This document shows, in pieces, positions 55,045-63,232 of a stretch of 64,000 nt of DNA. Every line of letters begins with the position of its first letter. The stretch's first letter is position 1. The notes below the pieces were generated by a model. The model was not told the DNA's origin and searched no databases. It worked only from the letters and a program-made list of their open reading frames with translations. The position numbers were made by a program, and so were the translations under genes. The DNA is from Erythrobacter sp. HL-111 (GTDB lineage Bacteria; Pseudomonadota; Alphaproteobacteria; Sphingomonadales; Sphingomonadaceae): the NCBI RefSeq assembly GCF_900105095.1, contig NZ_LT629743.1, forward strand, positions 2,790,001-2,854,000. The letters run 5' to 3'.

Positions 55045-55702
55045 GGCTGCCGCCGCGCCGCCGGGCGAGGCGGAGATCGGGCCGAACGCCGTGCTCCAGA
55101 CCATGCGCGTCATCGAGACGCGGCTTGGCGCAGGAGCGGGCGCGGCGATCCTCGCCGAGGCCGGGCTCGCGCGGCTGCCGGACGGGACGGGCATGATCCG
55201 CGAGGCCGACGCGATCGCGCTCCACCGCGCCATTGCCCGCCGCTTCCCGCACGAGGCCGAGGCGATCGCCCGGGCTTCGGGCGCCGCCACCGCCGACTAC
55301 ATCATCGCCCACCGCATCCCCGCCCCTGCGAAGGCGCTGCTGCGCCTGCTCCCGGCGGCGCTCGCCGCGCCGCTGCTGATGGCGGCGATCCGGCAGCACG
55401 CCTGGACCTTCGTCGGGGCGGGGCGCTTCACGCCCGCGGGCGGCTGGGCCTTCACCATCGACCGTGCTGCCGCCCGCGACGACCCGGCCCCGCCGCCGAG
55501 CCTCTTCACCTGGTACGGCGCGGTCTTCACCCGCCTGTTCCGAAAACTCGTCAGCGCGCGCGCCGAATGCCGCGTGGTGGCGTGCGAACGCGACGGGCTC
55601 GCCCGCCGCTACCGGATCGGGCGGGCAGGGCGCGCGTTCCCGGCGCCCTTCGCGGTTTCCCGCCGCGGCCGGCCGGACGAAAGCGGGATGACCGCGCCCT
55701 AA
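55037..55702 (+). CDS. bchJ: BchJ-family protein (bacteriochlorophyll 4-vinyl reductase-like)
   Basis: 221 residues from the ATG at 55037, overlapping the end of bchE; a GTG at 55025 is also possible. It has [18 protein letters not shown], then [20 protein letters not shown] and [16 protein letters not shown], matching the BchJ/V4R-type family. BchJ was first assigned as an 8-vinyl reductase but is now thought to help substrate handling for chlorophyllide enzymes. The pair with bchE indicates bacteriochlorophyll synthesis capability or its remnant. Confidence 0.85.
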   Translation: MREAAAAPPGEAEIGPNAVLQTMRVIETRLGAGAGAAILAEAGLARLPDGTGMIREADAIALHRAIARRFPHEAEAIARASGAATADYIIAHRIPAPAKALLRLLPAALAAPLLMAAIRQHAWTFVGAGRFTPAGGWAFTIDRAAARDDPAPPPSLFTWYGAVFTRLFRKLVSARAECRVVACERDGLARRYRIGRAGRAFPAPFAVSRRGRPDESGMTAP

Positions 55703-55708
55703 CGGAAA

Positions 55709-55735
55709 TTGTCATCGCCCTGACACGGCTTGTCA
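55709..55735. promoter_or_regulatory. TTGTCA repeats and TGACA-N5-TGTCA dyad before the Slam gene
   Basis: TTGTCA occurs at 55709-55714 and again at 55730-55735, 21 bp apart (two helical turns). The second is also the right arm of TGACA-CGGCT-TGTCA (55721-55735). The same dyad recurs at 61439-61453. It lies about 70-95 bp before the Slam gene start. It resembles a binding site for an OmpR-type response regulator, such as the one encoded at 62522. Confidence 0.5.
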
Positions 55736-55804
55736 GCGGACGGCGCCGCGCGCCCGGTCCATGCCTTCCCCGAGGTTCACGCACGACCGGGGGGCTGGCA
55801 CCAA

Positions 55805-57142
55805 GTGGAACGCAAACTGTCAGGGGGAGCGCGCGCGGCGGCGCTCGGGGCGGCATCCGCCATCGTCATCGCGCTGGCCGGGACGCCCGCGCCTGCCGCG
55901 GCGCGGCAGGCCGATGCCGCAGGCGAGGCCTCCGCCGCGCGCGAGCAGGCCGAGGCCGAATACGCCCGCCTTTCCGCCGAGGTCGCGCAGCGCGCAGGCG
56001 ATCCGGCGTTCGATTACGCGCTCGGCATCGCGGCGCTCGACAGCGGCCGTTACGGCGAGGCGATCATCGCCTTCCAGCGCGTCCTCGCGGTCCAGCCCGC
56101 CAACGCGGCGGCCCGCGCCGAGCTGGCGCGGGCCTTCGCCCTCGCCGGGGACATCGACACCGCGCGCGACGAGTTCGCGACCGTGGTCGACGATCCCTCC
56201 CTTCCCGATCCGGTGCGCCAGCGCTTCACCGGCTTCGTGCGCCAGTTCGACCGGCGCATCGCGGGCGGCGGCTCGGACGTGAGCGGCTTCGTCGACGCGC
56301 GGATCGGGCATGACAGCAACGTCAATTCGGCGACCGCGCAGGACACGATCGTCATCCCGCTGTTCAGCTTCCTCGGACCGGGCCAGCTCGGGGCGGAGGC
56401 GGTCGAGCAGGCCGACGAGTTCGCCGACATCACCGCAGGCGTTTCGGCGGTCGCCGCAATCTCGCGGCAGGACCGGGTGTTCTTCTCGGCGCTCGGCAAC
56501 CTGCGCGAAAACTGGAACCGCGGGTTCGACCAGGCCGCGCTCACCGCGACCGCGGGCCTCGCCCACAGCTTCGCCAACGAGGACGTGCTTTCGCTGTCGG
56601 CGCAGATCCAGGAATTCTGGCTCGACGATGCCAGTTTCCGCACCTCCTACGGGCTGACCGCGCAATACACGAAACCGCTTTCGGACGGCCGCGCGCTGAC
56701 CGCCTCGGCGCAGTGGAACCGACTCGACTTCGCGGGCGATCCGCTGCGCGATGCGGACCGCTATGCGCTGGGCGTCGGCTTGGTCGGCAAGGTCTTTGCG
56801 GCAAGCGTGACCGGCGGCAAGGAGGAGACGCGCCGCGCGGCGGGCGATCACCTGTCCTTTTCCTTCATCGGCGCGAATATCGGGGCCGAACTGCCGGTCG
56901 CGCCGCGCCTCGCCGCGGTCGGCGGGGCGGCGTTCGACATCCGCCGCCACGATGCCGACGACCCGCTCTTCCTGACGAGGCGCGAGGACGAACGGCTCGA
57001 CCTGTCCGCGGGACTGAAGTTCGCGCTGACCCGGCGGCTCTTCCTCCAGCCGACCGCAACCTGGTCGCGCAACTGGAGCAACATGGCGCTGTTCGATTTC
57101 GAGCGCTGGACCGCCTCGGTCGGCGCGCGCTTCGAGTTCTGA
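55805..57142 (+). CDS. Slam-like TPR/beta-barrel outer-membrane protein (surface lipoprotein assembly modifier family)
   Basis: 445 residues from the GTG at 55805. A signal region (AALGAASAIVIALAGTPAPA) leads to a TPR domain of about 100 residues with FDYALGIAALDSGRYGEAII and LARAFALAGDIDTARDEF. From about residue 155 a DUF560-type barrel follows, with FVDARIGHDSNVNS, FSALGNLRENWNRGFDQAAL and the end WTASVGARFEF (C-terminal Phe). Slam proteins translocate TbpB- or fHbp-like proteins to the cell surface (type XI secretion). The gene directly precedes its likely cargo by 25 bp. Confidence 0.8.
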   Translation: MERKLSGGARAAALGAASAIVIALAGTPAPAAARQADAAGEASAAREQAEAEYARLSAEVAQRAGDPAFDYALGIAALDSGRYGEAIIAFQRVLAVQPANAAARAELARAFALAGDIDTARDEFATVVDDPSLPDPVRQRFTGFVRQFDRRIAGGGSDVSGFVDARIGHDSNVNSATAQDTIVIPLFSFLGPGQLGAEAVEQADEFADITAGVSAVAAISRQDRVFFSALGNLRENWNRGFDQAALTATAGLAHSFANEDVLSLSAQIQEFWLDDASFRTSYGLTAQYTKPLSDGRALTASAQWNRLDFAGDPLRDADRYALGVGLVGKVFAASVTGGKEETRRAAGDHLSFSFIGANIGAELPVAPRLAAVGGAAFDIRRHDADDPLFLTRREDERLDLSAGLKFALTRRLFLQPTATWSRNWSNMALFDFERWTASVGARFEF

Positions 57143-57167
57143 TTGCTCAACCGGGGGAGACCACGAG

Positions 57168-60100
57168 ATGACTGCACCTGCGACCACCCGTCCCGCCCGC
57201 CTGCTGCTGCTCGGCGCCTCCGCGCTGGCGCTCGCCGCGCCGCTCTCCGCGAACGAGGTGATCTTCACCACCGCCGAGGCGCCGCCGACGACCGGCGAGC
57301 GCGTCGCCCAGACCGGCGGGCTCACCCAGGTCGCGCTGACCGGCGGGGGGACCGTCTCGATCGTCGATGCAGCCGACTACCGGATCAATCCGGACGGCTC
57401 GATCGACCTCTACGAAGGGTCAATCACGGTCGCAGGCACGGGTATCGCCACGGGATCGGGCGGGCGCGAAATTGTGGTGCGGATGCCCGGCGGGCTCGAG
57501 GGCCGCATCGCGGGCGCGGGTTCGGCCGGCAATTTCTCGGTCGGCGCGAGCGACGGCGAGGAAGGTGGCGAGGCGAGCGGCCACGCGCTCACCGGTGCGG
57601 TGCGGATCGGGCGCGCGGACGATCTCGAACGCTTCGCCGCCGGGCAATCCTGGCGGGCGCGCCGCGACAGGGGGCCTCGCCGCGTGGTCGCGAACGGGCC
57701 GATGGCGAGCCCCGACGCCGCGCCCGCAACGCCCGACGGCCCCGGCCCCGACACCGGCCCCGGCCCAGACACCGGCCCCGGCCGCGTGGTCCCGATCGGC
57801 GGGGATGCCGGCCCGGTCGCCGCCGCGCTCAACGGGATCCCGGTGACCTTCGCCGACCAGCTCGCCGCCGCGGGCGCGTCGAGCGACATCCTCGCCGCGG
57901 CGCGACGGCTGGAGGCGGTGGTCGGCAATCCAGCACTCGACACTTTCCCGAGCGGGGATTTCGCCCTGCTCGTCGCCGCCGCCGCGCGGCTCGAGAACGC
58001 CTATGGCGGCCAACCCTTCGCCGAGGCGCGAGCGGACATTATCCGCACCTACCTGCGTTTCCTCAGCGAAGGCGGAGCGGGGAGCGGTTTCGTCGCGGCC
58101 TACAGCGGCTTCACCCTCGCCTATCTCGACTTCCTGCGCGCGGGCGGCCTGCCGAGCTCCTTCGCCGACGCCCGCCCCGCGGACATCGAGGCGTGGCTCG
58201 CCTATGCCGGGCGCACCGGCGCGCTCGCCGAGCTTGCCGCGCGCGACCGCGTGCTGGCCGAGGCCTATCTCGACTTCCTGCGCGAGGGGGGCAGCCGCGA
58301 CCGCTTCACCGCCTCCTTCACCGAACTGACGGGCGCCTATTTCGCCTTCGTGCGCGGCGGCGGCGATCCGGCGGACTTCACCGGGGCGAGCGAGGCGGTG
58401 CTGGCCGGGACCATCGCCTTCCTTTCGGACAGCGGGCTCGCGGCGCAGCTCGGCGCGGCCGACCGGGCGCTGATCGAGGCCTTCCTCGCCAATGGCGGGC
58501 TCGCCTTCGCGGCGCAGTACGAAGCCGCGCTCGGCGGCTACTTCGCCTTCCTCGCCAGCGGGCGCCTGCCGAGCGATTACGCCGCGCTCGACCAGGCGAC
58601 CTTGCGCAGCTATCTCGAAACCCTCGCCGACACGGGCCTGTTCGAGGCCGTGCTCGGCGAGCGTGCAGGCTTCTTCGCCGACTATCTCGCCTTCCTGCGC
58701 GCGGGCGGCCCGGTCGATGGCTTCGCGGGCCTTCCGGCCAACATCTTCTCCGCCTACGCGGCCGATCTTGCCGCCTTCTACGCCTTTCTCGAAGGCGGCG
58801 GCGTGCCCTCGAGCTATGCCCTGCTCGATCCGGCGACCCTGCGCGAATACGTCGCCGCGCTCGAAGCCGCGGAGGCGAGCGGGCGGTTCCTCGGCGACCT
58901 CGCCGGGTTCTGGCGCGACTACGCCGCGTTCCTCGCGGGCGGTGGCAATCCCGACACCTTCGCGCAGCTTCCGGTCCCGCCCGATTTTTCCGCCTTCGCC
59001 GCGGCGCTCAACGCCTATGCGACCTTCCTCGCGGGCGGGGGGCTGCCGTCCGATTACGACGCGGCGGCGCTCGCCGATCTCGCCGCCTTTCTCGAAGCGG
59101 TTGCATCGGCGGGTCGGCTGGAGGAACTGCTCGGGGCCAATGCCGATCTCCTGTCGGCCTATTTCGCCTTCCTCGAAGGCGGCGGGAGCGTGGACGGCTT
59201 CGCGGGCCTGCCGCTCTACGCCGATTACGTCGCGGCGCTGAACGCCTATTTCGATTTCCTCGCGGGCGGCGGCGTGCCGAGCGACTACACGCTGCTCGAT
59301 GCGGCGACGATCGAGGCCTACCTCGCCGCGCTCGCCGCCCTGCAAGGCGGGTTAGGCGGGATCGGCGATCTCAACGACTTCTTCGTCGAATACTTCGCAT
59401 TCATCTCGGGCGGGGGCGATCCCGACCTGTTCGCGGGGCTTCCGGGGACCGGCGGTGGCGGCGGCACGGGCGGCGATCCGGACGTGCCGACCATGCTCGC
59501 GGGCTACACCGGCGGGTTCGATCCGGCCACGGCGCGGATCGATTTCATCCTCGGCGGAGTGCTAGCCGGCGGGACCTTCGTCGGCAGCGAGCGCGGGTTC
59601 GGGGCCTCATCCTACACGCTCGACCCGAACGGGGGCCTTGCCTCCTACACCCGCCAGCCGGGCGGCCAGGTCCGCAATCGCGGCGCGGCCGTGCAGACCG
59701 ACGTCTTCGGCAATGCCGATGCCGTGATCGGGCGCTGGACCGACGGGACGATCACGATCCCCAACAGCTTCACCTTCGATGCGAACCAGGGCCTGCACTA
59801 CATGCTCGCGCGCCCGGTCGGACCGGATTTCAGGCCTTCGCTGAGCGGGCGCGTGGACTATTACCTGATCGGCGCGACCCGCCCAACCATCGCCGACGGC
59901 ACGCTCGCCCCGGGCGAGTTCGAGGCGGGGCTCGCGCTGCTGTTCGGCAGCGACATGTTCCTCGCGATGGAGGGCAGCATCACGATGCCGGATCCAGCGC
60001 CGGACGGAGCCGACCCCTACGTCTTCGCCTTCGCGACCGAGGGCGGCCTTGCCGACCCGGCGCAGTCCGCGAGCCTGTTCAGCGCCAATGGCGAGGGGGC

Positions 60101-61430
60101 CTTCTCCGGATCGGTCCCGGGCAGCGACAATCGCGGCAACTGCGATGCCAGTCCCGACCTGTGCTTCTTCAATTTCCGGGCCAATTTCGCCGGGAGCGAG
60201 GATACGCTCGGCATGACCTACGAAGCGCGCACCGGCGGCACGGAGACGACCATCGTCGGTGCGGCGATCCTCGAGCGCGGGGCAGAGCGTTCCTTCGATG
60301 GCGGCGGGAGCGGCGGCGATCCCGGGACCGGGCCGGATGCGGGCACCGGGACCGGCAATCCGGTCAGCGCGACCGTGTTCGACGATCACACCTTCGCCAT
60401 CGGTCTTCGCAGCCCTGCGCGCAACCTGTCGACCCTGAACGGGGTGGACCTCGTGGGATACGATACCGACGAGGCCAGGCAGATCATCGCCATTCGCACG
60501 AGCCCTTCGGAAGAAATCGGAACATTCCTCGGCAGCGCGCAGCAGGCCGACACCGGACTGACCGGGTCCGGGCTCTTGCGGTGGACGCGCTGGACGGATG
60601 GAGCGATCGAGGCGCGCGAGACTTCGGGAACGCAGGCGGTCCCGCTCGATGCGAACCAAGGCTACCACATCATCGTCGGCGAAAACATCGCGAGCCTGCC
60701 CCTGCCGACGACCGGCCGGGTGGATTACGACCTTGTCGGAGGCACACGGCCGACGTCGGTCGGCGGCGATTTCGCTCCCGGCGAACTCCTCGACGGCGCA
60801 GCGGCGATCGAATTCGGTTCGGTCAGCCGGATCGGCATCGAACTGGCGTTCCGCTACGCTGGCGAAACCTTCAGCGCAGCGACGCTCGGCGGGGTGGCCA
60901 ACGTGTCCGAGAGCGAGCTGTTCGCAACTGCCAATGCCGCGACCTTCTTCGCCAATTCGGAATTCGGGAGCGTGACCAGCAGCGGCAGCTATTGCGCCGC
61001 GTCATGCCGGATGAGCTGGCAGGGCTTCCTCTCCGGCGAGGCCGCGCGAGAGATGGGACTGTGGTATCTCGTCACGGTGAACGGCGATGCCGATCGCAAC
61101 ATCCTCGGCACCGCGGCCTTCGCCAGCACAGCGCCCGCGCCGACGCCCGCGGCGGCGAGCGGGATCGTGCCGAACGCCGCGGCCCCCGTGACGGGCGCGG
61201 ACTGGAGCCGCTGGGGCGGGAGCGGCGGCGCCTCGCCGCAGGCCGTGGCGGGCCCTGGCGGGGGCGCCGGGTCGGGCGGGGGCACGGGCGCGCTCTCGCT
61301 CCTGCCGCCCGGCGCGGCAAATCCCTCGGACCGGGCGGAGCCCCTCGCAGGGCGCATCGACCCGCGCGCGGCCGAGCGCTGGCTGGGCGGTCTCGTGACC
61401 TTCCCCGCCGCTGCGCCCAAGGCGCGTTGA
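57168..61430 (+). CDS. giant exported protein: FecR-like region, helical repeats and two TbpB-like beta-domains
   Basis: 1420 residues. A signal peptide ends near LAAPLSANE (about 28) and there is no lipobox. Residues 46-165 look FecR-like (GSIDLYEGSITVAGTG, VRMPGGLEGRIAG, RFAAGQSWRA). A Pro/Gly-rich linker (186-206) is followed by helical repeats (about 290-760). Two related beta-rich domains (about 778-1035 and 1066-1320) share a repeated block: DANQG, then GRVDYYLIGATRPT in the first and GRVDYDLVGGTRPT in the second; each has a cysteine pair (NCDASPDLC; YCAASC). The ending of each domain (a strand ending TTIVGAA or RNILGTAAF) resembles the TbpB/Slam-cargo barrel. I infer Slam-dependent surface display. 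Confidence 0.72.
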   Translation: MTAPATTRPARLLLLGASALALAAPLSANEVIFTTAEAPPTTGERVAQTGGLTQVALTGGGTVSIVDAADYRINPDGSIDLYEGSITVAGTGIATGSGGREIVVRMPGGLEGRIAGAGSAGNFSVGASDGEEGGEASGHALTGAVRIGRADDLERFAAGQSWRARRDRGPRRVVANGPMASPDAAPATPDGPGPDTGPGPDTGPGRVVPIGGDAGPVAAALNGIPVTFADQLAAAGASSDILAAARRLEAVVGNPALDTFPSGDFALLVAAAARLENAYGGQPFAEARADIIRTYLRFLSEGGAGSGFVAAYSGFTLAYLDFLRAGGLPSSFADARPADIEAWLAYAGRTGALAELAARDRVLAEAYLDFLREGGSRDRFTASFTELTGAYFAFVRGGGDPADFTGASEAVLAGTIAFLSDSGLAAQLGAADRALIEAFLANGGLAFAAQYEAALGGYFAFLASGRLPSDYAALDQATLRSYLETLADTGLFEAVLGERAGFFADYLAFLRAGGPVDGFAGLPANIFSAYAADLAAFYAFLEGGGVPSSYALLDPATLREYVAALEAAEASGRFLGDLAGFWRDYAAFLAGGGNPDTFAQLPVPPDFSAFAAALNAYATFLAGGGLPSDYDAAALADLAAFLEAVASAGRLEELLGANADLLSAYFAFLEGGGSVDGFAGLPLYADYVAALNAYFDFLAGGGVPSDYTLLDAATIEAYLAALAALQGGLGGIGDLNDFFVEYFAFISGGGDPDLFAGLPGTGGGGGTGGDPDVPTMLAGYTGGFDPATARIDFILGGVLAGGTFVGSERGFGASSYTLDPNGGLASYTRQPGGQVRNRGAAVQTDVFGNADAVIGRWTDGTITIPNSFTFDANQGLHYMLARPVGPDFRPSLSGRVDYYLIGATRPTIADGTLAPGEFEAGLALLFGSDMFLAMEGSITMPDPAPDGADPYVFAFATEGGLADPAQSASLFSANGEGAFSGSVPGSDNRGNCDASPDLCFFNFRANFAGSEDTLGMTYEARTGGTETTIVGAAILERGAERSFDGGGSGGDPGTGPDAGTGTGNPVSATVFDDHTFAIGLRSPARNLSTLNGVDLVGYDTDEARQIIAIRTSPSEEIGTFLGSAQQADTGLTGSGLLRWTRWTDGAIEARETSGTQAVPLDANQGYHIIVGENIASLPLPTTGRVDYDLVGGTRPTSVGGDFAPGELLDGAAAIEFGSVSRIGIELAFRYAGETFSAATLGGVANVSESELFATANAATFFANSEFGSVTSSGSYCAASCRMSWQGFLSGEAAREMGLWYLVTVNGDADRNILGTAAFASTAPAPTPAAASGIVPNAAAPVTGADWSRWGGSGGASPQAVAGPGGGAGSGGGTGALSLLPPGAANPSDRAEPLAGRIDPRAAERWLGGLVTFPAAAPKAR
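58122..59447 (+). repeat. tandem helical protein repeats of about 77-80 residues
   Basis: The unit alternates a long part (for example YFAFLASGRLPSDYAALD, then helices ending LLGE) and a short part (YLAFLRAGGPVDGFAGLP). The long-part motif begins at about residues 319, 391, 458, 537, 617 and 694, giving spacings mostly of 77-80. The DNA period is about 230-240 bp but the copies have diverged. They would form an extended alpha-solenoid or spacer. Confidence 0.8.
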
Positions 61431-61438
61431 GGCGATCC

Positions 61439-61453
61439 TGACAGGTCTTGTCA
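61439..61453. promoter_or_regulatory. second TGACA-N5-TGTCA dyad
   Basis: TGACA-GGTCT-TGTCA, the same arms and spacing as at 55721-55735, 8 bp after the stop of the giant gene and about 85 bp before the next start codon. It suggests that the CsgG-like gene has its own promoter under the same regulator as the Slam gene. Confidence 0.5.
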
Positions 61454-61536
61454 TGAAGATGGCAGAGCCTGTGTGTGGGCCGGCGCGGGCCGAGGGCGCA
61501 TGATCGGGGCACCTTGAAGACGAAGGGGGAATGACA

Positions 61537-62415
61537 ATGACGACCACTCTTGCGCCCGGCTCCGCCGCCAGGCTTGCCGCGATCCTTGCGGCCTCGGCCG
61601 CCCTTGCCGCCGCTCCCGCCGCGGCCCGAGACGAGGTCGAACTCGTCACCTGCGAGACCAGTCTCGGCACGATCGCCGTCGTCGACGGCGACACCCAGGG
61701 CTGGTCCGAATACGGGCTCGGCTCCCCGCGCGCGCTGGTGAACGCGCTCGCCGTCGAAAGCGGCTGCTTCACCCCGCACAGCCCGGCAAGCGGCGAAGCG
61801 GCAGATTTCCTGATGAACGTCATCGCCGGGACCAGCGAGGAGGTCGACCAGTCGATCGAGGTCGCCAAGGGGGCGGCGATGGAAGGCCTCGTGCGATCGG
61901 GCGCGGCGGGATCGCTGCTCGGCGGCGTACCCGGCGCGGGCGCGGTGCTCGGCATGTTCGGCGGCTTCGGCGGCAAGAAGAAGCGCTACGCCGCGGGGAT
62001 CAAGCTGCTGAGCCCGGCAAGCGGGCAGACCATCGTGACCGGATCGGGCGAGGTGAAGAAGACCTCGATCGACTTCGGCGGCGGGGCACCCTGGGACGCC
62101 GGTGCGAACGCCGCGGGCTATGCCGGCAACAAGAAGGGAAAGATGCTGGTCGAGGCCTTCGTCATCGCCTTCAACCAGGTCGTCGCCCAGCGAGAGACCA
62201 TCGCCTCCGTCCCGGCCGCCGCGGCGGCGCCCGACTACGCCACCGTCGCCGCGGCGACGACGATGCTCGCCGCGCCCGCCGCCGATGCCGAGGCGCTCCG
62301 CAGCCTGAGGGTCGGCACCACGCTCACCCCGACCGGCCGGCGCGAGGGCCTCTTCATCGAGGCCGAGGACAATTTCGGCACGAAGGGCTGGGTCTCGATC
62401 GAGGCCCTCGACTGA
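61537..62415 (+). CDS. exported protein, possibly CsgG-like, with C-terminal SH3-like region
   Basis: 292 residues from the second ATG (61537), which sits at better spacing from GGGGG than the ATG at 61531. A signal peptide ends near AAAPAAARDE. The middle has SPRALVNALAVESGCF, a Gly-rich stretch (GSLLGGVPGAGAVLGMFGGFGG) and then KKGKMLVEAFVIAFNQVVAQ, reminiscent of the CsgG/HfaB secretin-lipoprotein fold but without a lipobox. The last 60 residues (LRVGTTLTPTGRREGLFIEA...) look SH3-like. The function is inferred weakly. It may assist surface assembly with the upstream locus. Confidence 0.55.
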   Translation: MTTTLAPGSAARLAAILAASAALAAAPAAARDEVELVTCETSLGTIAVVDGDTQGWSEYGLGSPRALVNALAVESGCFTPHSPASGEAADFLMNVIAGTSEEVDQSIEVAKGAAMEGLVRSGAAGSLLGGVPGAGAVLGMFGGFGGKKKRYAAGIKLLSPASGQTIVTGSGEVKKTSIDFGGGAPWDAGANAAGYAGNKKGKMLVEAFVIAFNQVVAQRETIASVPAAAAAPDYATVAAATTMLAAPAADAEALRSLRVGTTLTPTGRREGLFIEAEDNFGTKGWVSIEALD

Positions 62416-62521
62416 CGCCCGCACGCCCCGCGGCCGCTTTGCCGCCGCTTGCGCGCCCGGGCGAGTGGTGGCAGCTAGCGGCGAAGGGGCGTGCGCACGC
62501 TGGCACGGGCGGGGGGCGACG

Positions 62522-63232
62522 ATGGATCGAAAGCCTTTGCGGATCCTCCATGTCGAGGACGACGCGCGCAGCGCCGCCGCGGTCGCGGACATCCTCGCCG
62601 CATCGGGCGACGTGCTCGTCTGGGAGGACAAGGGCAGCGCCGCGCTCCTGCGCGCGGGGCTGGAGCCGTTCGACGTGATCATCCTCGACCGGATGCTGGG
62701 CGATATCGACGGGCTCACCATTACCCGGCGCCTGCGGGAAAGCGGCATCGGCACGCCGATCCTGATCCTGTCCGCGCTGGGCCGAACCAGCGACCGCGCC
62801 GACGGGCTCGACACGGGCGCGGACGATTACCTCGCCAAGCCGTTCGAGCCCGAGGAACTGGTCGCCCGCCTGCGCGCCCTCCACCGCCGCGCGGCCGGGC
62901 GCGAACACAGCGCGGTGATCCTCTACGGCGCGTTCGAATGCCACGTGAAGGCCCGCACCGCCTTTCGCGACAACCGGCACGTTCCGCTCAGCCCCAAGGA
63001 ATTCGAGCTGTTCCGCTATTTCATGGAGAACGCGGGCGAGATCGTGACCCGCGAGATGCTCCTGCGCGACGTGTGGAACATGGATTTCGATCCCCAGACC
63101 AACGTCGTCGACGTCAATATCGGGCGGCTGCGGCGCAAGCTCGAGGACGGGTTCGAGGTCCCCGCGCTGGAGACGATCTGGGGCTCGGGCTACCGGCTGC
63201 TCGGCGGGCAGGCACCCGAAAGGCGGCGATGA
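62522..63232 (+). CDS. OmpR/PhoB-type response regulator
   Basis: 236 residues from MDRKPLRILHVEDDARSA. The receiver domain has the acidic pair in VEDD, phosphoacceptor Asp in VIILDRMLGDIDGL and Lys in DYLAKPFEPEELV. The C-terminal winged helix has LSPKEFELFRYFMENAG and NVVDVNIGRLRRKLEDGF. The stop overlaps the kinase start (ATGA). It is a plausible regulator of the neighbouring Slam/giant-protein genes. Confidence 0.93.
   Translation: MDRKPLRILHVEDDARSAAAVADILAASGDVLVWEDKGSAALLRAGLEPFDVIILDRMLGDIDGLTITRRLRESGIGTPILILSALGRTSDRADGLDTGADDYLAKPFEPEELVARLRALHRRAAGREHSAVILYGAFECHVKARTAFRDNRHVPLSPKEFELFRYFMENAGEIVTREMLLRDVWNMDFDPQTNVVDVNIGRLRRKLEDGFEVPALETIWGSGYRLLGGQAPERRR

Noticed and set aside
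57143..61441. A second reading frame of 1432 codons open across the whole giant-protein gene
   Set aside because: It is extremely rich in Arg, Gly and Ala, has no signal peptide or motifs, and exists because the GC-rich repeats leave few stops. The other frame has a signal peptide, a FecR-like region and ordered repeats.
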